From: Pleurodeles waltl | Lineage: Eukaryota > Chordata > Amphibia > Caudata > Salamandridae | Length of the DNA stretch: 64,000 nt | Direction of reading: 5' to 3' | Assembly: GCF_031143425.1 (NCBI RefSeq) | Contig: NC_090451.1 | Span: 666,748,508 to 666,812,507 of the forward strand | Part shown: positions 13,263 through 23,775 of the stretch, piece after piece | How the letters are laid out: the number at the start of each line of letters is the position of its first letter | Numbering within the stretch: the first letter of the stretch is position 1 | Notes under the pieces: model-generated | The model's database searches: none | What the model was told of the DNA's origin: nothing | Seen by the model: the letters and a program-made list of their open reading frames with translations, nothing else | Translations under genes and position numbers: made by a program

Positions 13263-13369
13263 GGCTCCCAGAGACAGTTCATAGCAGCTTGTGTCATGGA
13301 GGTCTTGCTGGCAACAGTGTCAGGAGTCAAGTGAGAAAGGCTGCACAAAATGACAGTCACGGCCACTGC

Positions 13370-13540
13370 CTACAGGACCGTCACCGCTGGCGGTCATCGC
13401 CATTAGCCCCAATCCCCCATAGGCATCAATGTTAACCAATGACAAGTTGCACGGCGTTAGGGAACGCTTACCGCCATTACGACATACGTCGGCGGTACAG
13501 GATAGGCGGCTACCATTTATTGCACATCTCCTGCATTGAT
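13370..13540. promoter_or_regulatory. Putative bidirectional promoter/binding region inside Harbinger
   Basis: Between the minus-strand Myb-like exon 1 and the plus-strand nuclease lies a GC-rich stretch with several GGCGGT/ACCGCC words (near 13392, 13470, 13492 and 13504), the same vocabulary as the element's subterminal regions. Its position between divergent genes suggests a shared promoter or self-regulatory binding region. This is inference; no TATA box is evident. Confidence 0.35.
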
Positions 13541-13776
13541 GTGACAATTTATGTGAGCCATTTACATATTAGGACAAATTGGGGAGTAAGCCCATTTTGT
13601 GCCATCATGGTAATGCTAACACATGTGACATGTGTCCTAAACAACTTACACGTTCAACATTGTGCTGTAAGGCTGATGTCCAAAGCGTATCTGCATGTCC
13701 ATTTTTGTATATGTCTGCAGTACTATGCATGTCTGACAGTGTCGCGTGTGTGCTAATTTAGGAATGTTCAGCTGAC

Positions 13777-14953
13777 ATGTGTCAAGTGCATTTCTCATTG
13801 TACATTCTTTCCTCTATACCTAGATTTGATCGCATTAGGAGAATGAGACAACCACCAGTGTGCTGTCCACTAGTTGGCCTGACAACCCTGGAGGACAGGC
13901 ATATCATACTAACCTATCGTCTGAATCGTCAGACCATTATGTATCTTTGTACACAGTTGGAGCATGATCTATTACCAGCCATACGGAATCCCTATTCAAT
14001 CCCTCCCACAGTACAAGTCCTGTCAGTGCTGCACTTTCTTTACAAAGTCTCCTTTCAGAATATAGTGGGTTGGCGGCAAGGATGTCACAGCCAATGTTCA
14101 GTCTAGTGTTGAAGGATGTGCGGTGTGAATTGTTGAAACACATGGACAGCTACATCAAATTCCCCCAACTTGCGGAGTTGGCCCATGTGAAGGCAGACCT
14201 TTATGATATGGGGCACATCCCTCATATGATAGGGGCCATTGATGGCACCCATATAGCTCTGGTGCCTCGGAGTGCCAATGAACAAGTGTATAGGAACAGG
14301 AAAAACAACCACTCCCTTAATGTGCAGCTGGTGTGTCTGGCAGACCAGTACATCTCACAGGTCACAGCCAGGTGTCCTGGACCTGTACATGACTCCTTCA
14401 TTTTGAGGAAAAGCAATGTTCCACACATGATGGCACGACCACACACAGACAGGGCCTGGCTCCTTGGTATCTATCAATGTGAATGTGGTTCATTCTAGTT
14501 CCATCTGTCATCATATTCTTCCCTGTCACTGTAGCTGTTATGTCAAGGGTCTTACATATGTTCATACAGGTGACTCTTGTTATCCTAACCTTCCCTGGCT
14601 GCTGACACCAGTGAGGTACTGTGCCACGGATGGGGATGCCCGTTTCAATGAGGCCCACAGGAGGGCGAGATGTGTAATAGAAAGGACATTTGGCCTCCTG
14701 AAATCCAGTTTCAGGTGTCTGGACCTATCTGGAGGCACCCTCCTTAACTCACCCCAAAAAGGTATACCAGATAGTAGTAGCCTGCTGCATTATCCACAAT
14801 CTAGCCCTGAGATGCCAGATACCATTGCTAGCTGATGGGGGTGAGGCAAATGGACCAGTGCCTGGTAATGCTGACATGGCAAGTGATGAGGAGGCAGATG
14901 AGGAAGGTGCAGCTGACTATAGAACTGAGCTCATCAATCATTACTTCCAGTGA
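13777..14953 (+). pseudogene. HARBI1-like DDE nuclease (Harbinger transposase), frameshifted
   Basis: This is the catalytic protein that cuts and joins the element. The N-terminal part contains TLEDRHIILTYRLNRQTI. The catalytic triad motifs are present in order: IGAIDGTHIAL (first Asp), PGPVHDSFIL (second Asp) and RARCVIERTFGLLK (Glu). A 103-nt intron is predicted at 14467-14569 (G|GTATCT donor, TTCATACAG acceptor) and joins WLLG to the YPNLPWLLTPVRY segment in phase, as in family members. The tail is acidic (DEEADEEG) and stops with TGA at 14951. Two lesions break the frame: one base appears missing near 14067 (GGTTGG where the family frame needs one more base) and one extra base occurs near 14761. 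The start is uncertain; 13777 is the first ATG in frame, and family-like sequence begins near 13826. Pseudogene by sequence. Confidence 0.85.
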
Positions 14954-15925
14954 CAAACATGTATGGTGATTTTGGTTTGGCAAGTGTTGTATTTCCTAAT
15001 GACATGCAGACAATAGTCCTCCAGAGTGAACTCATCAGTTGTGGTGTAATGTGGTCCTATCGCTATGTGTGTGTTGGGGAGCAGACTGGTTGTGAGTCAT
15101 GTGCACGTTAACTATTTCACATATCTAACAAGTGTGTCCACTGAAGTGTCCTTGACCTTAATCTACTATGTTCTGACCAGTAATGAGCAAAGTGTGCAGC
15201 ATTCTCCTGTAGTCATGTCATTCCACCTACGGAATGTGTTATGAATAAATGTGCCTCTGCTACCTATGGCTTGGGCTTTTATAGTCACTAGCCATTGCTG
15301 AATGATTAGAGGATTGAGAGTTGTCCATGACAGATGCAAGCTACAGTGCTGCATGATGGATGTTCTGTGAGTGTTGTTATATAGGTGGTCTCTGGTGGAC
15401 CCTGGTTAGGTCGTATTCTACACTGGGGAGGACCTCTATATGCTGCATATGTGCTTTGTGTGGCTCCAAGCCTTCCATCCGGATGGTACTCTCTGTAATT
15501 GTCATCTTGCAGGTTTGCATGCTGACTATACTCTTATGTGGCTCAAGACTGTGGACTGTTTGACATGTGTCCTGGAACATATCTTATGTAATGTGTGTCC
15601 TGCTGAGCATGCCTCACTCTCCCGTTCATTACTCTGCCTGTTGGATGTAGGTGTGCATTGCCATCTCACACAAGACACTTACACAGTAGCTGTGTTCCAT
15701 TGGTGTTTATTGTGCAAATATAGAAATGGTTACATACATATATAGTGCAAACATTGTCCAAGAGGTGATGAGTGGAGTCATGGTAGATGAAATCATCAGA
15801 GTAGGTGTTACAGCTGTTGGTTGCACAGGTCCAGTGTCCAGTTGTCATTGGGAGGCTGGAGTGATGTCACTGAACAGTCAACAGGGTGTCTCAGTGGCAC
15901 ACATGGGAGGCAAATCAGGTGAGGG
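14954..15925. other. Harbinger non-coding interval
   Basis: Between the 3' end of the nuclease and the 3' end of the third frame. T/G-rich on the plus strand, no reading frame of note. The two convergent genes probably terminate here, though no polyadenylation pattern is decisive. Confidence 0.45.
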
Positions 15926-16730
15926 TCACTTCCTGGCAGTGGGTGTGGTCTTGCCATCTGCTCCAGCTGGATGTCTGGATGGATGTCCATGTTTGCAGCG
16001 GGGTTCATCAGCTACAGAGGGAGGGATGTCTGAGGGGTGTGGTTCCCCTGGCAGGGCCTCATTTCCGCTGGCTACCGCTGATGTTGCTGAGTCTGATGTT
16101 ATGTTGCTAGCGGAACGGACCTGCCGGTGGGTGGAGGAAGCATGAAGGGTGGTGTTGATATCCCTCAGTACCCCTGCAATGGAGGCCATGAATGCATTGT
16201 GTGCCTGCCACTGCTGCATGACCTCCTGGTGGTATTCCCTCTGCAGCCTTTGGTTTTCCCCCAACATGGTTACGATCTGGCCCATCCTGGCCTGTGATTG
16301 TTGGTATGCTCCCAGGACTTGGGAGACGGTAGCCTAGTCAGTTGAGTCACTTGGGGGCCCCATCCTCTGGCCCACAGCTTCCCTCCCATGCCCCCTTGTG
16401 CCTGTGTCCCTGACACGGTGTACCCACTCCCCATGTTCGCAGGACCTTCATTGTATGGGCTGTGAGGGGTCCACTCAGGTCCTTGTACTGTGGACCACAC
16501 AATAGTTTTATCTGTTCTTGGGACACAGGTTTGGGGATGAAGGGTAGGCTGTGATGTTGAGGCCACTGGGTTTGGGGGGATTGTTGTGGGCAGGGTGAGG
16601 CAGGGATTGGTAGACTGACCAGGTGTCCCAGATGGGCTAGGTAGGTTGTTAGTGCCAGACATCCAGGCGTGTTGTCCTCACTGAGGCCTTCATCCTGTGG
16701 TGGGCTGGCAGTCTCTAGTATCCTCTCCAT
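15926..16730 (-). pseudogene. Third Harbinger reading frame, unknown function, broken
   Basis: I do not recognise this product. On the minus strand a GCCACCATGG start context (ATG at 16730-16728) lies just downstream of a good AG acceptor (exon would begin at 16750), opening a frame that begins MERILETASPPQDEGLSED. It moves by one-base shifts into a Pro/Thr/Ser-rich segment and then, after a TAG near 16332, into a last part from ~16330 to 15926. That part has a helical, Gln-rich stretch (MLGENQRLQREYHQEVMQQW) suggestive of a coiled coil, followed by a disordered Ser/Pro tail. It is convergent with the nuclease gene and upstream of, but separate from, the Myb-like gene. It may be an accessory Harbinger protein or a captured sequence. 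Confidence 0.45.
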
Positions 16731-17180
16731 GGTGGCAATGGCAGGTGTACCTGTGGATGATGTGAGAGAGGGAGTTACATATTGAAGATGTGTTTGTTTC
16801 ACTCTTTATCATTTCCATACAGTGGCTTGACATGATTTCCAGCAATGACAGTGACAGATGCTGCACAGCATACCATTGGTGTTAGGTAGTGGTGAGTGAC
16901 ATGTGTTCCATACTCCATTTAGGTAGGTGCGAATCAGGTTTGGTACACCTAGATGTGTGGATGGGTACTTGTGCAGACTGACAGTTTACATGACTGTTCT
17001 GTACTGTTAGCTAGTGACAATCCAGCCCTGGTAGGTGTGAGCGGTAGGAGGCTGGACATAGGAGCATGGTGTCCCTGTGGGTGGAGGTTATGAGAGTATG
17101 AAAGGTTATGTCATCTGTCTGTGCATGCTGTGCATGGAGTCTGCCATCTGACATTCCATACCATGATGGGTGACTTTCTG
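16731..17180. other. Harbinger non-coding interval, right side
   Basis: Upstream of the third frame. A first exon or promoter could lie here, since an acceptor is predicted at 16750/16751, but I cannot place one. Confidence 0.4.
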
Positions 17181-17249
17181 GGTTGTGGATCCTGATTAGT
17201 GGCCAATTGGATTTGTCACAGTGCTGCAGCTGTGTTTAGCCTTGTTTGG

Positions 17250-17437
17250 CATTGTGTTGTTCCATTGCATTGCTGTCATTGCCATGTACTTGCGGTGTCG
17301 ATTTTGCGCCTGTTTTTTGGCGGTCTTCACAGTGTGAGTCGTAATGCGGCCGTCAAATTACTGCCAACATGGTGGTCTTTTGGCGGCTACCACCGCGGTG
17401 CTCGTCCGAAAAGACTTCCAAACTCGTAATGAGGCCC
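17250..17437 (-). repeat. Right terminal and subterminal region of Harbinger element
   Basis: Mirror of the left end. GGCGGT/GGCGGC words near 17319 and 17381-17398 precede the terminal repeat, which on the minus strand reads GGGCCTCATTACGAGTTTGG from 17437. The ACA at 17438-17440 matches that at 8010-8012. Confidence 0.65.
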
Positions 17438-17454
17438 ACAGTGTCTAATAAGAT

Positions 17455-18836
17455 CAGTGGTTCTTAAACCACTGGTGGGGGAGGGGTATCAAGGTCCACT
17501 AAGTTTGTCTGCAACTGTTCAGAAAATGAATTCATATTAGAAAGTGTTTTGCTTTCACTAATGACCGAGCTGACAAAAATCTCTGGAACGCACCTCTTAG
17601 TTCAAAGAAGACATTTATTATTATTTCACCACGGGGTTCCTAAAAAGGAGATTAGCATATTAAAAACACACGTTTTAAAAATAGTCACAGAAAGGAAAGG
17701 AAAACATAACATAATGATTCTCAACTGCAATGTACACAGCAAATATATCTAGTTCTATTATATTATGCAAAGCAAATAATGAAGTAAAAATTCATCACCG
17801 TAGGGCCCGCCAAGCTCTTCATCTTTCTTATGCCAGCAAGATGATGACCCCATTCAACTGCAAAAGAGAAAGAGATTACCACCCTCACGGGACCGATATC
17901 AGGCATCTGACATCAAGAATCCTGATTGAGGCCACTCTTACTCTCGCTGTTGCACTGGGTCTTTTTTATATCTTAAAAAAAACACAAAAGGAGCTTTCTG
18001 GGAAAACCTCCAAATTTAGCTATTCAAACATGCTGGCTAGTTTAGGTCTGCTTTGAAAATAACACGTTAGGATTTGGCCACAGTCCCAAGATGCTAAATC
18101 AAAACTTGGCCGTTCCCTGCTGTCTGAGTACATCCTTAACAAACAAAGCCATTGGTGAGAAAAAGCACGAAAACAAGCACAGTTTACAATGTGGAAAAAT
18201 ACAAACAGGTTTAACATGGCAGTGTCTTATGCTACGATAAAGTCAATAGGCAGCTAAACTGAATACAAAATGTTGCAAAGTGGTGCAACACAAAGTCAGT
18301 GGTCAAAAACACATATTTCACTACAGAAGGCTAACGTAAAAAACACTTAATAAAGTAAAGTGTCAAATTGCACATTTTAAAATGCTCTGTATCTGTGAAG
18401 GTGTTCAAAATTGGAGGCAACAAATGCAGTAGGCGTTCTAAGCTTGATCTGTGAAAGTAGTACATTTTCAGCAAACAGTTGTATGGGTGACTGATGGCCT
18501 CAGTTGCAGCACGAGTGTGCACCGACCAAAAAAGGGGATGCTTTAGGAGCTAAAAAAAAAGAGTGATACACTAGAATCCAGCACATTGCTTTTCATTTTG
18601 GAAATACACCTAAAAGTTTCAACCTCTCCATAAAAATTACAAATTTCATTTTTGTATTTTGTTGTGAAAGAAACAAAATATTTCATATTGTGTGTATGTG
18701 TGTGATGATGCAGGTTTCTGTATTTTTGTGCATTTTTTTAGGTTCGCATCTTGGAAATTGCTTAGGCCAGAGTCCCTGACTTTGAATAGTGATTCAGTGG
18801 GGGTCCACAGAGGTGAAAAGTTTAAGAACCGCTATA
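17455..18836. mobile_element. Non-autonomous hAT-type DNA transposon, ~1.4 kb
   Basis: The left end CAGTGGTTCTTAAAC (17455) and the right end GTTTAAGAACCGCTA (18820-18834 region) are inverted copies with two mismatches, of the CAGTGGTTCT type common in hAT/Charlie elements. Flanking TAAGAT (left) and TAAGAG (right) could be a decayed 8-bp target duplication. No transposase frame is visible inside. It sits 17 bp from the right end of the Harbinger element. Confidence 0.7.
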
Positions 18837-19459
18837 AGAGAGCATGTAACAAGGACTGAGATCGAAGAAATATAACTGGTAGGGTCATCTTTAACAGGAT
18901 AACTGGCCCCCAACCCTTTGCTGTCTTGGGTACTGTTTTATCCCACAGTTCCATCCATGACGTTCTTTTGCCAATTCAATGAGGTGTATTGTTTGATTCT
19001 CTAGAAACATCCAACAGCTTAATTCCTCACACCTTGGTAGCCTCAAAAGGATACAGGTAGCTGCCCATTGGTTTCAGGACTGTGCTCCACGGCCTGACCC
19101 ATTTACTCATATCCTTGACCTGGCAAACCATGTTCAGGACAAGTGCAGACTTCAATGCCAGGAAAACTCTGTGCTTGGCCAAAAACGAGGCAGGGATATC
19201 TTCTTCCTTTAAAATCTATGGGCAATGCTACACTTGGAAAATAACATAATTTATTTATTCCTGCGCTTAGCCGACAATTGAACTTCCCTGCACGGTTCTA
19301 GCCCTTAGAGTACAATATCATCCATTAGGTTCATTTCAAACCTAAAATACGATGTGACAATATCAAGTGATTGGAAGCCTCTCAATGACAAATTCTTTCT
19401 AGAGGGCTCCCAAACTCACCAAACCAACAGTTTCACCGAGGCCCCAAATGAAGAACCTT
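18837..19459. other. Intergenic, nothing recognised
   Basis: No reading frame or repeat I can name. Confidence 0.5.
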
Positions 19460-19527
19460 GGGCCAGATGTAGCAAGGGGTTTTACCCATTCTATGTCTAC
19501 GGGAAAATGTGTTCGTACATATGGCCC
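19460..19527. mobile_element. 68-bp fold-back MITE with CTT target duplication
   Basis: The left end GGGCCAGATGTAGCAA and the reverse complement of the right end GGGCCATATGTACGAA are inverted repeats, and CTT flanks both sides (19457-19459, 19528-19530). The 3-bp duplication and GGGCC ends suggest a miniature Harbinger-like element. Class assignment is tentative. Confidence 0.6.
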
Positions 19528-20084
19528 CTTATCTCTGTCAGAGCAATATGCTCTGCACACCGCATTACCTTGCTGCAGTATACTCAATGTGACAGCAGAT
19601 GCAAGTCAACGGCAGCCTTGTTGGATTGGGACCCTACATCCCTCGAAAGCTGTTACAAGGAGCCAGGTGGGTTTAAACCTTCCGCAATGTGCCAGGCTGG
19701 ACTCATTCCGCATCCCTCTTCAGCAGGCAGCAGTACCTCAAACCACCTCATTGAACCCCACATTTTGTAGTTGGGAGACCGCAGGCCTTCAAAGGGGCCG
19801 CAGCGGCACTTAAGGTGCATCGGTGACTTGTTTTGATGATTCAGTGAGAACTCCGAGGTAGTCAAGATGTCCTCTTTGTCTGATGAGCCACCCGAACCAG
19901 ACTATAATTAATCCTCATTTCTGCACTTGGAGCACAATGTCCTCTCGCTGCTCGGTTCCTTCTAATTTCAGTGCTCAGAGTGCAACGTTCCCAGAGAGAG
20001 GTACATCCGTTGTTAGCTATCAGGGAATGAATGTACGAGAGCCATCAAATTTAAATCAATCGTGGAAACATTTTCACACACAAT
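19528..20084. other. Intergenic, nothing recognised
   Basis: Overlapping short open frames on both strands without family features. No splice-bounded exon I would defend. Confidence 0.45.
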
Positions 20085-20500
20085 CACACACACAGGCGCG
20101 CAAAATAAAATACTTTCCGGGCCGTCAGCCAATGGTCGACTCAGCGAGCAACTTTTCAATCTGGAGGTGAGAGCGAGCGACTCAGATGAAAGTCTCCCGC
20201 TTTCGGGGAGGCCGAGCTCATTAAAAGAGACTGCAGCTAAAGGACGGATGGTGACGGCTCTAATCCAATTACCGTCCGGCGCTGGACACTCACGGGGCGG
20301 CCCCGACACTCGCACCACTGATCCAGCACTTGGCTGCACTCAATTAAAGGTGGCGAGTCGGTGGCGAGGATGTGCGGTGGTCCCCGACGGTGTGAGGTGT
20401 GCGCTCCGCCTGCAGGAAGATGCTCAGGGCGGCGGATGCCGTGTACCAGCCAGTCCTCAATCTGTACGCAATGCTGTGCAGGAGCCCAGCGCGTCCCTTA
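20085..20500. promoter_or_regulatory. CpG-rich patch with homeodomain-type and CCAAT words
   Basis: This ~400 bp is far richer in CpG than the AT-rich surroundings. It contains CAGCCAATGG (a CCAAT word, ~20126), CTAATCCAATTA (20260-20271, adjacent TAATCC and CAATTA homeodomain-type sites), CTCATTAAAAG (20217) and TCAATTAAAGG (20340). It is not obviously repetitive. A 159-codon frame (20062-20541, +) crosses it but matches nothing I know. It could be a CpG island or conserved enhancer, or chance. Confidence 0.35.
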
Positions 20501-21505
20501 GGTGCCAAAAGCTAGCTTTGTCGAATCCCAAGGTGGCATAATCTTGATTCCACCTCGTAAATACATTTCGTTCACCCTACAATGTATATCTCTGTATCTC
20601 ACGCTGGCATGTTTCTTTTATCCAGCTGGTCCTCTAATAGGGTCCGTTTGGTGGTTTGCATATGGATATATATCTACACTCAGCTCTAAAATAATTTAAT
20701 AAAACATGTAATATCGACAATACACAGAGAGCAACATGTATAATATGGTTTTATACTGCCATCTCGGGTGTTCAAATCACATTTATAAATCATTTATGTA
20801 TATGTATTCGCTATTACATGTTTTAATACCTTATTTTAGAGCTCCTTTGAAACGATTTACAGCATGAGCATCATCGGCATACTGTTCATTTTGGGGGGAT
20901 AATGTGCTATTATTCAAAATGTGTTTTATGCAACAATATGTATAAGGTGCATTTCTATAAACCAAATTATAAAAGCAAAATGCATTGCAAGGAAATGCTT
21001 CAAAACGTGGTTTTCTTTTGGAGTACATTGGCACTATAGACAGAAAATAAAGATTTTTTTTTTCAGAATTTCCAATGTTCATTTCTACACACTGCCAAAG
21101 ATTTCTAGGTATATGCTTGCATCATGACTGAGGCTGCATGGGTGAGCTGTCAGGTGTGCTGACTAATGTTCCAAGAACAGCCCTGAAATTCTTAAATTGT
21201 TTGTTTATATCAGCACTACATGAAAGACAAAATGCTGTATATAACTGTTTTATTTGTTTAGGGAAGCTAAACATTGTGCAAATTAATTCAGTACTGTGAA
21301 TTATAGGAAATAATTCACAGTGAGACCCTTTTCTCACACCCCCCAGGATATTGCGGCATGAATTCGCAAATTTTCTTGACAGTTTATTTTGCTATTCTTT
21401 CAGTACCAAACACAGAGATCTTATTTTTGTGCGGTATACTACCACATGAAAGTTTACACCAAGGCATTGTGTATAGTATTTATGCTGCCAGGAGTATGCA
21501 CTCTA
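20501..21505. other. Intergenic, AT-rich, nothing recognised
   Basis: Stop-dense in all frames, no repeat ends seen. Confidence 0.5.
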
Positions 21506-21662
21506 TGCAGTGCTTTAAATGGGCAGGTACTGAGTACCAGCACTTTTTTATTTTGAGAGGGAGAGTACCAGCACTTCTCATGAAAAACTTAATACTTTTA
21601 ATTGGAGAGTACCGGCACTTCTCAGAAACTAGCAGGTACTCTGGTACAGAGTCACTGGGTCA
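21506..21662 (+). repeat. Short repeat with GAGTACCRGCACTT words
   Basis: GAGTACCAGCACTT, GAGTACCAGCACTTCTCA and GAGTACCGGCACTTCTCA occur at ~21531, 21565 and 21606, after GGCAGGTACTGAGTACC and before GCAGGTACTCTGGTAC. It looks like a short dispersed element or a decayed tandem repeat. Class unknown. Confidence 0.45.
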
Positions 21663-21919
21663 ATACAAGGAGGTCACGCATTCTTTAAATTTCGAGGGCA
21701 CTTTTGTCACAAGTGCAGGCTTTCTACAAAACTGCTGATTTCGCAATTTGTTTGCAAGTCAAGAAATCTTGGAGGGTATCTTGTCTGTGAAGTTTTAAGT
21801 TGAAATAGTGCCAAGAAACAGAAGCATAAATTGCCAATTATAGTCAATGGTCGCAGTAGAACAGGACCTAGGTAAAAATTGATATGTGCTGTGATGCAAT
21901 GATGGAGTGTGGGTCAATA

Positions 21920-22990
21920 CACTACTCAGGTTCATGCTTCTGACTTTAGTACTTCAGTTCCAATCCAAAGTACAATTCTAAAGCCCCAACCCCACCCAGG
22001 ACCTCAGGAGAGGCACTCAGAGACTCAAAAGGAGGCAGGCAGAGACCAACAGTAGGAGTCAGTCCAGGTCCAGTTGCCACTGGTCAGCTGGGTATTTACA
22101 GGAAAAGACATCTTGTAGCTTGTCAACCTTATGATTCTTGGAGTGTGCATCTTTGTCCTCTGTATAAGAGAGAGAGAGAGCAGGTCCAGTTCTTAAGGGT
22201 TCTTCCCAGGTCTCCAACAACATGTTCAGTCCTTTTCTGATTGTCCACAGGTTCAAGAATGTTCTGAAGGGGGTGCCGGGAAATACCACATGTATGCTTG
22301 GCACACGTTTGTGGATGGGAATGAACCCCGGGACACCCCAACAGATGGAATAAGGTTCGTGAGGTAAGTCCTACCCATTTTAGGCATTTTCAAGATGGCT
22401 GAAGTATTCTGCCATAATAAATTTGAGCTCTGGGGCTGGTGTGTGTGTGAGGAGTGTACTATGGTAATCCTAATATCCTCCTACATCTAACACTAAAATC
22501 CAGTTTTAGACACTCCTTGTAGCCCCACCAAACTCAGGAACGGAACACTAGTAGAACAAAGCTGAGCTTTCATCAAATAGACACCAATTGTTTTGGCATT
22601 TTATTTCCCTCCTTGGAAGTGCTCTGCAAATGTCAGATGAAAAACCACAGCAAACCTGTGAAGCAGGTCTTGTCACTCCAGCAGGATCTAACACTATGAT
22701 GTCAAAAAGAGCCCCACTGTGAAGGAGGCCGGTGTGACTGGGGGGAAAAGAAAAGTGCACACCTGGGTGTAAACTACATCTGCTTAAGATAACGTACGCC
22801 TCTTTGAAGTTAATCAAGTCCTTAGGCCAGCCCTCAAGCAATCCTGTCAAGGGCACAACAAAACCTCCCCACACCACAGGCCTTTTTCCCTGTACTGGGA
22901 CCAAGTTCACACCTATTAAAATGCTAATTACTGGCTTTGCGCCGATTGAAATGTTAATTATTCACTGGCAGAAGCAGGAAAGCAAAATAC
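21920..22990 (+). repeat. ~1.1-kb dispersed repeat, copy 1 (LTR-like)
   Basis: This segment and 62820-63850 are diverged copies in the same orientation. Shared landmarks in order: CAGTTGCCAC, GGAAAAG followed by CTAGCTTG-like text, CCTTATGA, CACATGTATGC, GGCATTTTCAAGATGGC, ATATCTAAC-like text, and TTCACACCTATT..GCTAATTACTGGC followed by a CAGGAAA word. No coding domain is visible. I suspect an LTR or LTR-adjacent region of a retrotransposon, but terminal TG/CA and target duplication are not clear. Confidence 0.6.
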
Positions 22991-23320
22991 AAATACAAGT
23001 CAAATTCGTAGTTTACAAACTGCTCTGCCAGGTTACAATGATAGGCCTGGGGTTGGGTGTGTTGTGTCACTGCAGTGAGTGGCACAATGTGTACTACAGC
23101 TTACTAGTGACATTTAATTTAACAAACAGGTCCTGGATAATCTATGTACCATGAATTAGAGAATTTTGGGTAAATTAAATGTGCTAATCAGGGGTATACC
23201 AATTTCATCATGTTTAAAGTGGGAGCACACACTTTACTACTGGTTAGCAGGTATTAAATGTACAAAGTTCTATTGTCAACAAAATAGTCAAGGCAAAAAT
23301 CTGGTAGCATGCCACACAAA

Positions 23321-23775
23321 GAAAATCGGTTACTTACCTGTAACTATGGTTCTCCAGTATTGGTATCTTTCATAGATTCACATGCTTGAATCATCCCCGT
23401 CGTCGAGGTGGGAGTCCCACGGTAACCTTAAATATATACAGCAGTAAGTGTACTACACTAGGCCTCAATGGTATAGACAGGTACTGCTATAGCTTACCGA
23501 TGTTCTTTTTCCGATAAGAACCAAACCTGAACTACAACCAATCAGGCAACAGTACCCTCTAGGACTCTCCCCACAGAGGTTGATTCCCTCAGATTTTCTA
23601 GTACGAGTGTGAAGTATATAGTTTCATATTTGAGGGGAGCCTCTAAGGGGATGAGGGTGGGTCGCATGTGAATCTGTGAAAGATACCAATACTGGAGAAC
23701 CATAGTTACAGGTAAGTAACCAATTGTCTTCTCCAGTATGAGATCTTTCATAAATTCAAATGCATGAATTAGAAT
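23321..23775 (-). repeat. DIRS-A 3' terminal repeat and internal complementary region
   Basis: The outer tip (23321-23385, GGTTACTTACCTGTAACTAT..) is repeated inverted at 23660-23725 (..ATAGTTACAGGTAAGTAACC), so about 65 bp can pair across a ~275-bp loop. Right after it, at 23729-23770, comes a direct third copy of the CTTCTCCAGTAT..GATCTTTCAT tip. In DIRS elements the internal complementary region matches both outer tips and is used to circularise the cDNA; the layout here fits that model. Confidence 0.75.

Larger units (their letters stand above)
8013..17437. mobile_element. Harbinger DNA transposon, 9.4 kb, decayed
   Basis: The ends are inverted: the left end reads GGGGGCCATTACGAGTCTGG and the reverse complement of the right end reads GGGCCTCATTACGAGTTTGG. 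They share CATTACGAGT and the following bases. ACA flanks both ends (8010-8012 and 17438-17440), matching the 3-bp target duplication of Harbinger elements. Beneath both ends lie several copies of a CCGCCA/TGGCGG motif, a typical layout for subterminal protein-binding sites. Inside are a HARBI1-like nuclease gene (+) and a Myb/SANT-like gene (-), the superfamily's defining pair, plus a third minus-strand frame. Frameshifts and stops in all of them indicate this copy is inactive. At 9.4 kb it is long for the superfamily. Confidence 0.85.

Noticed and set aside
15360..15745. Plus-strand Cys/Leu-rich frames in the Harbinger 3' interval
   Set aside because: Short, overlapping, no start context or motif, and no counterpart known in Harbinger elements.
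20062..20541. A 159-codon plus-strand frame over the CpG-rich patch as a host exon
   Set aside because: No domain or compelling splice pair was found. CpG-rich DNA has few stop codons, so the open frame is weak evidence.
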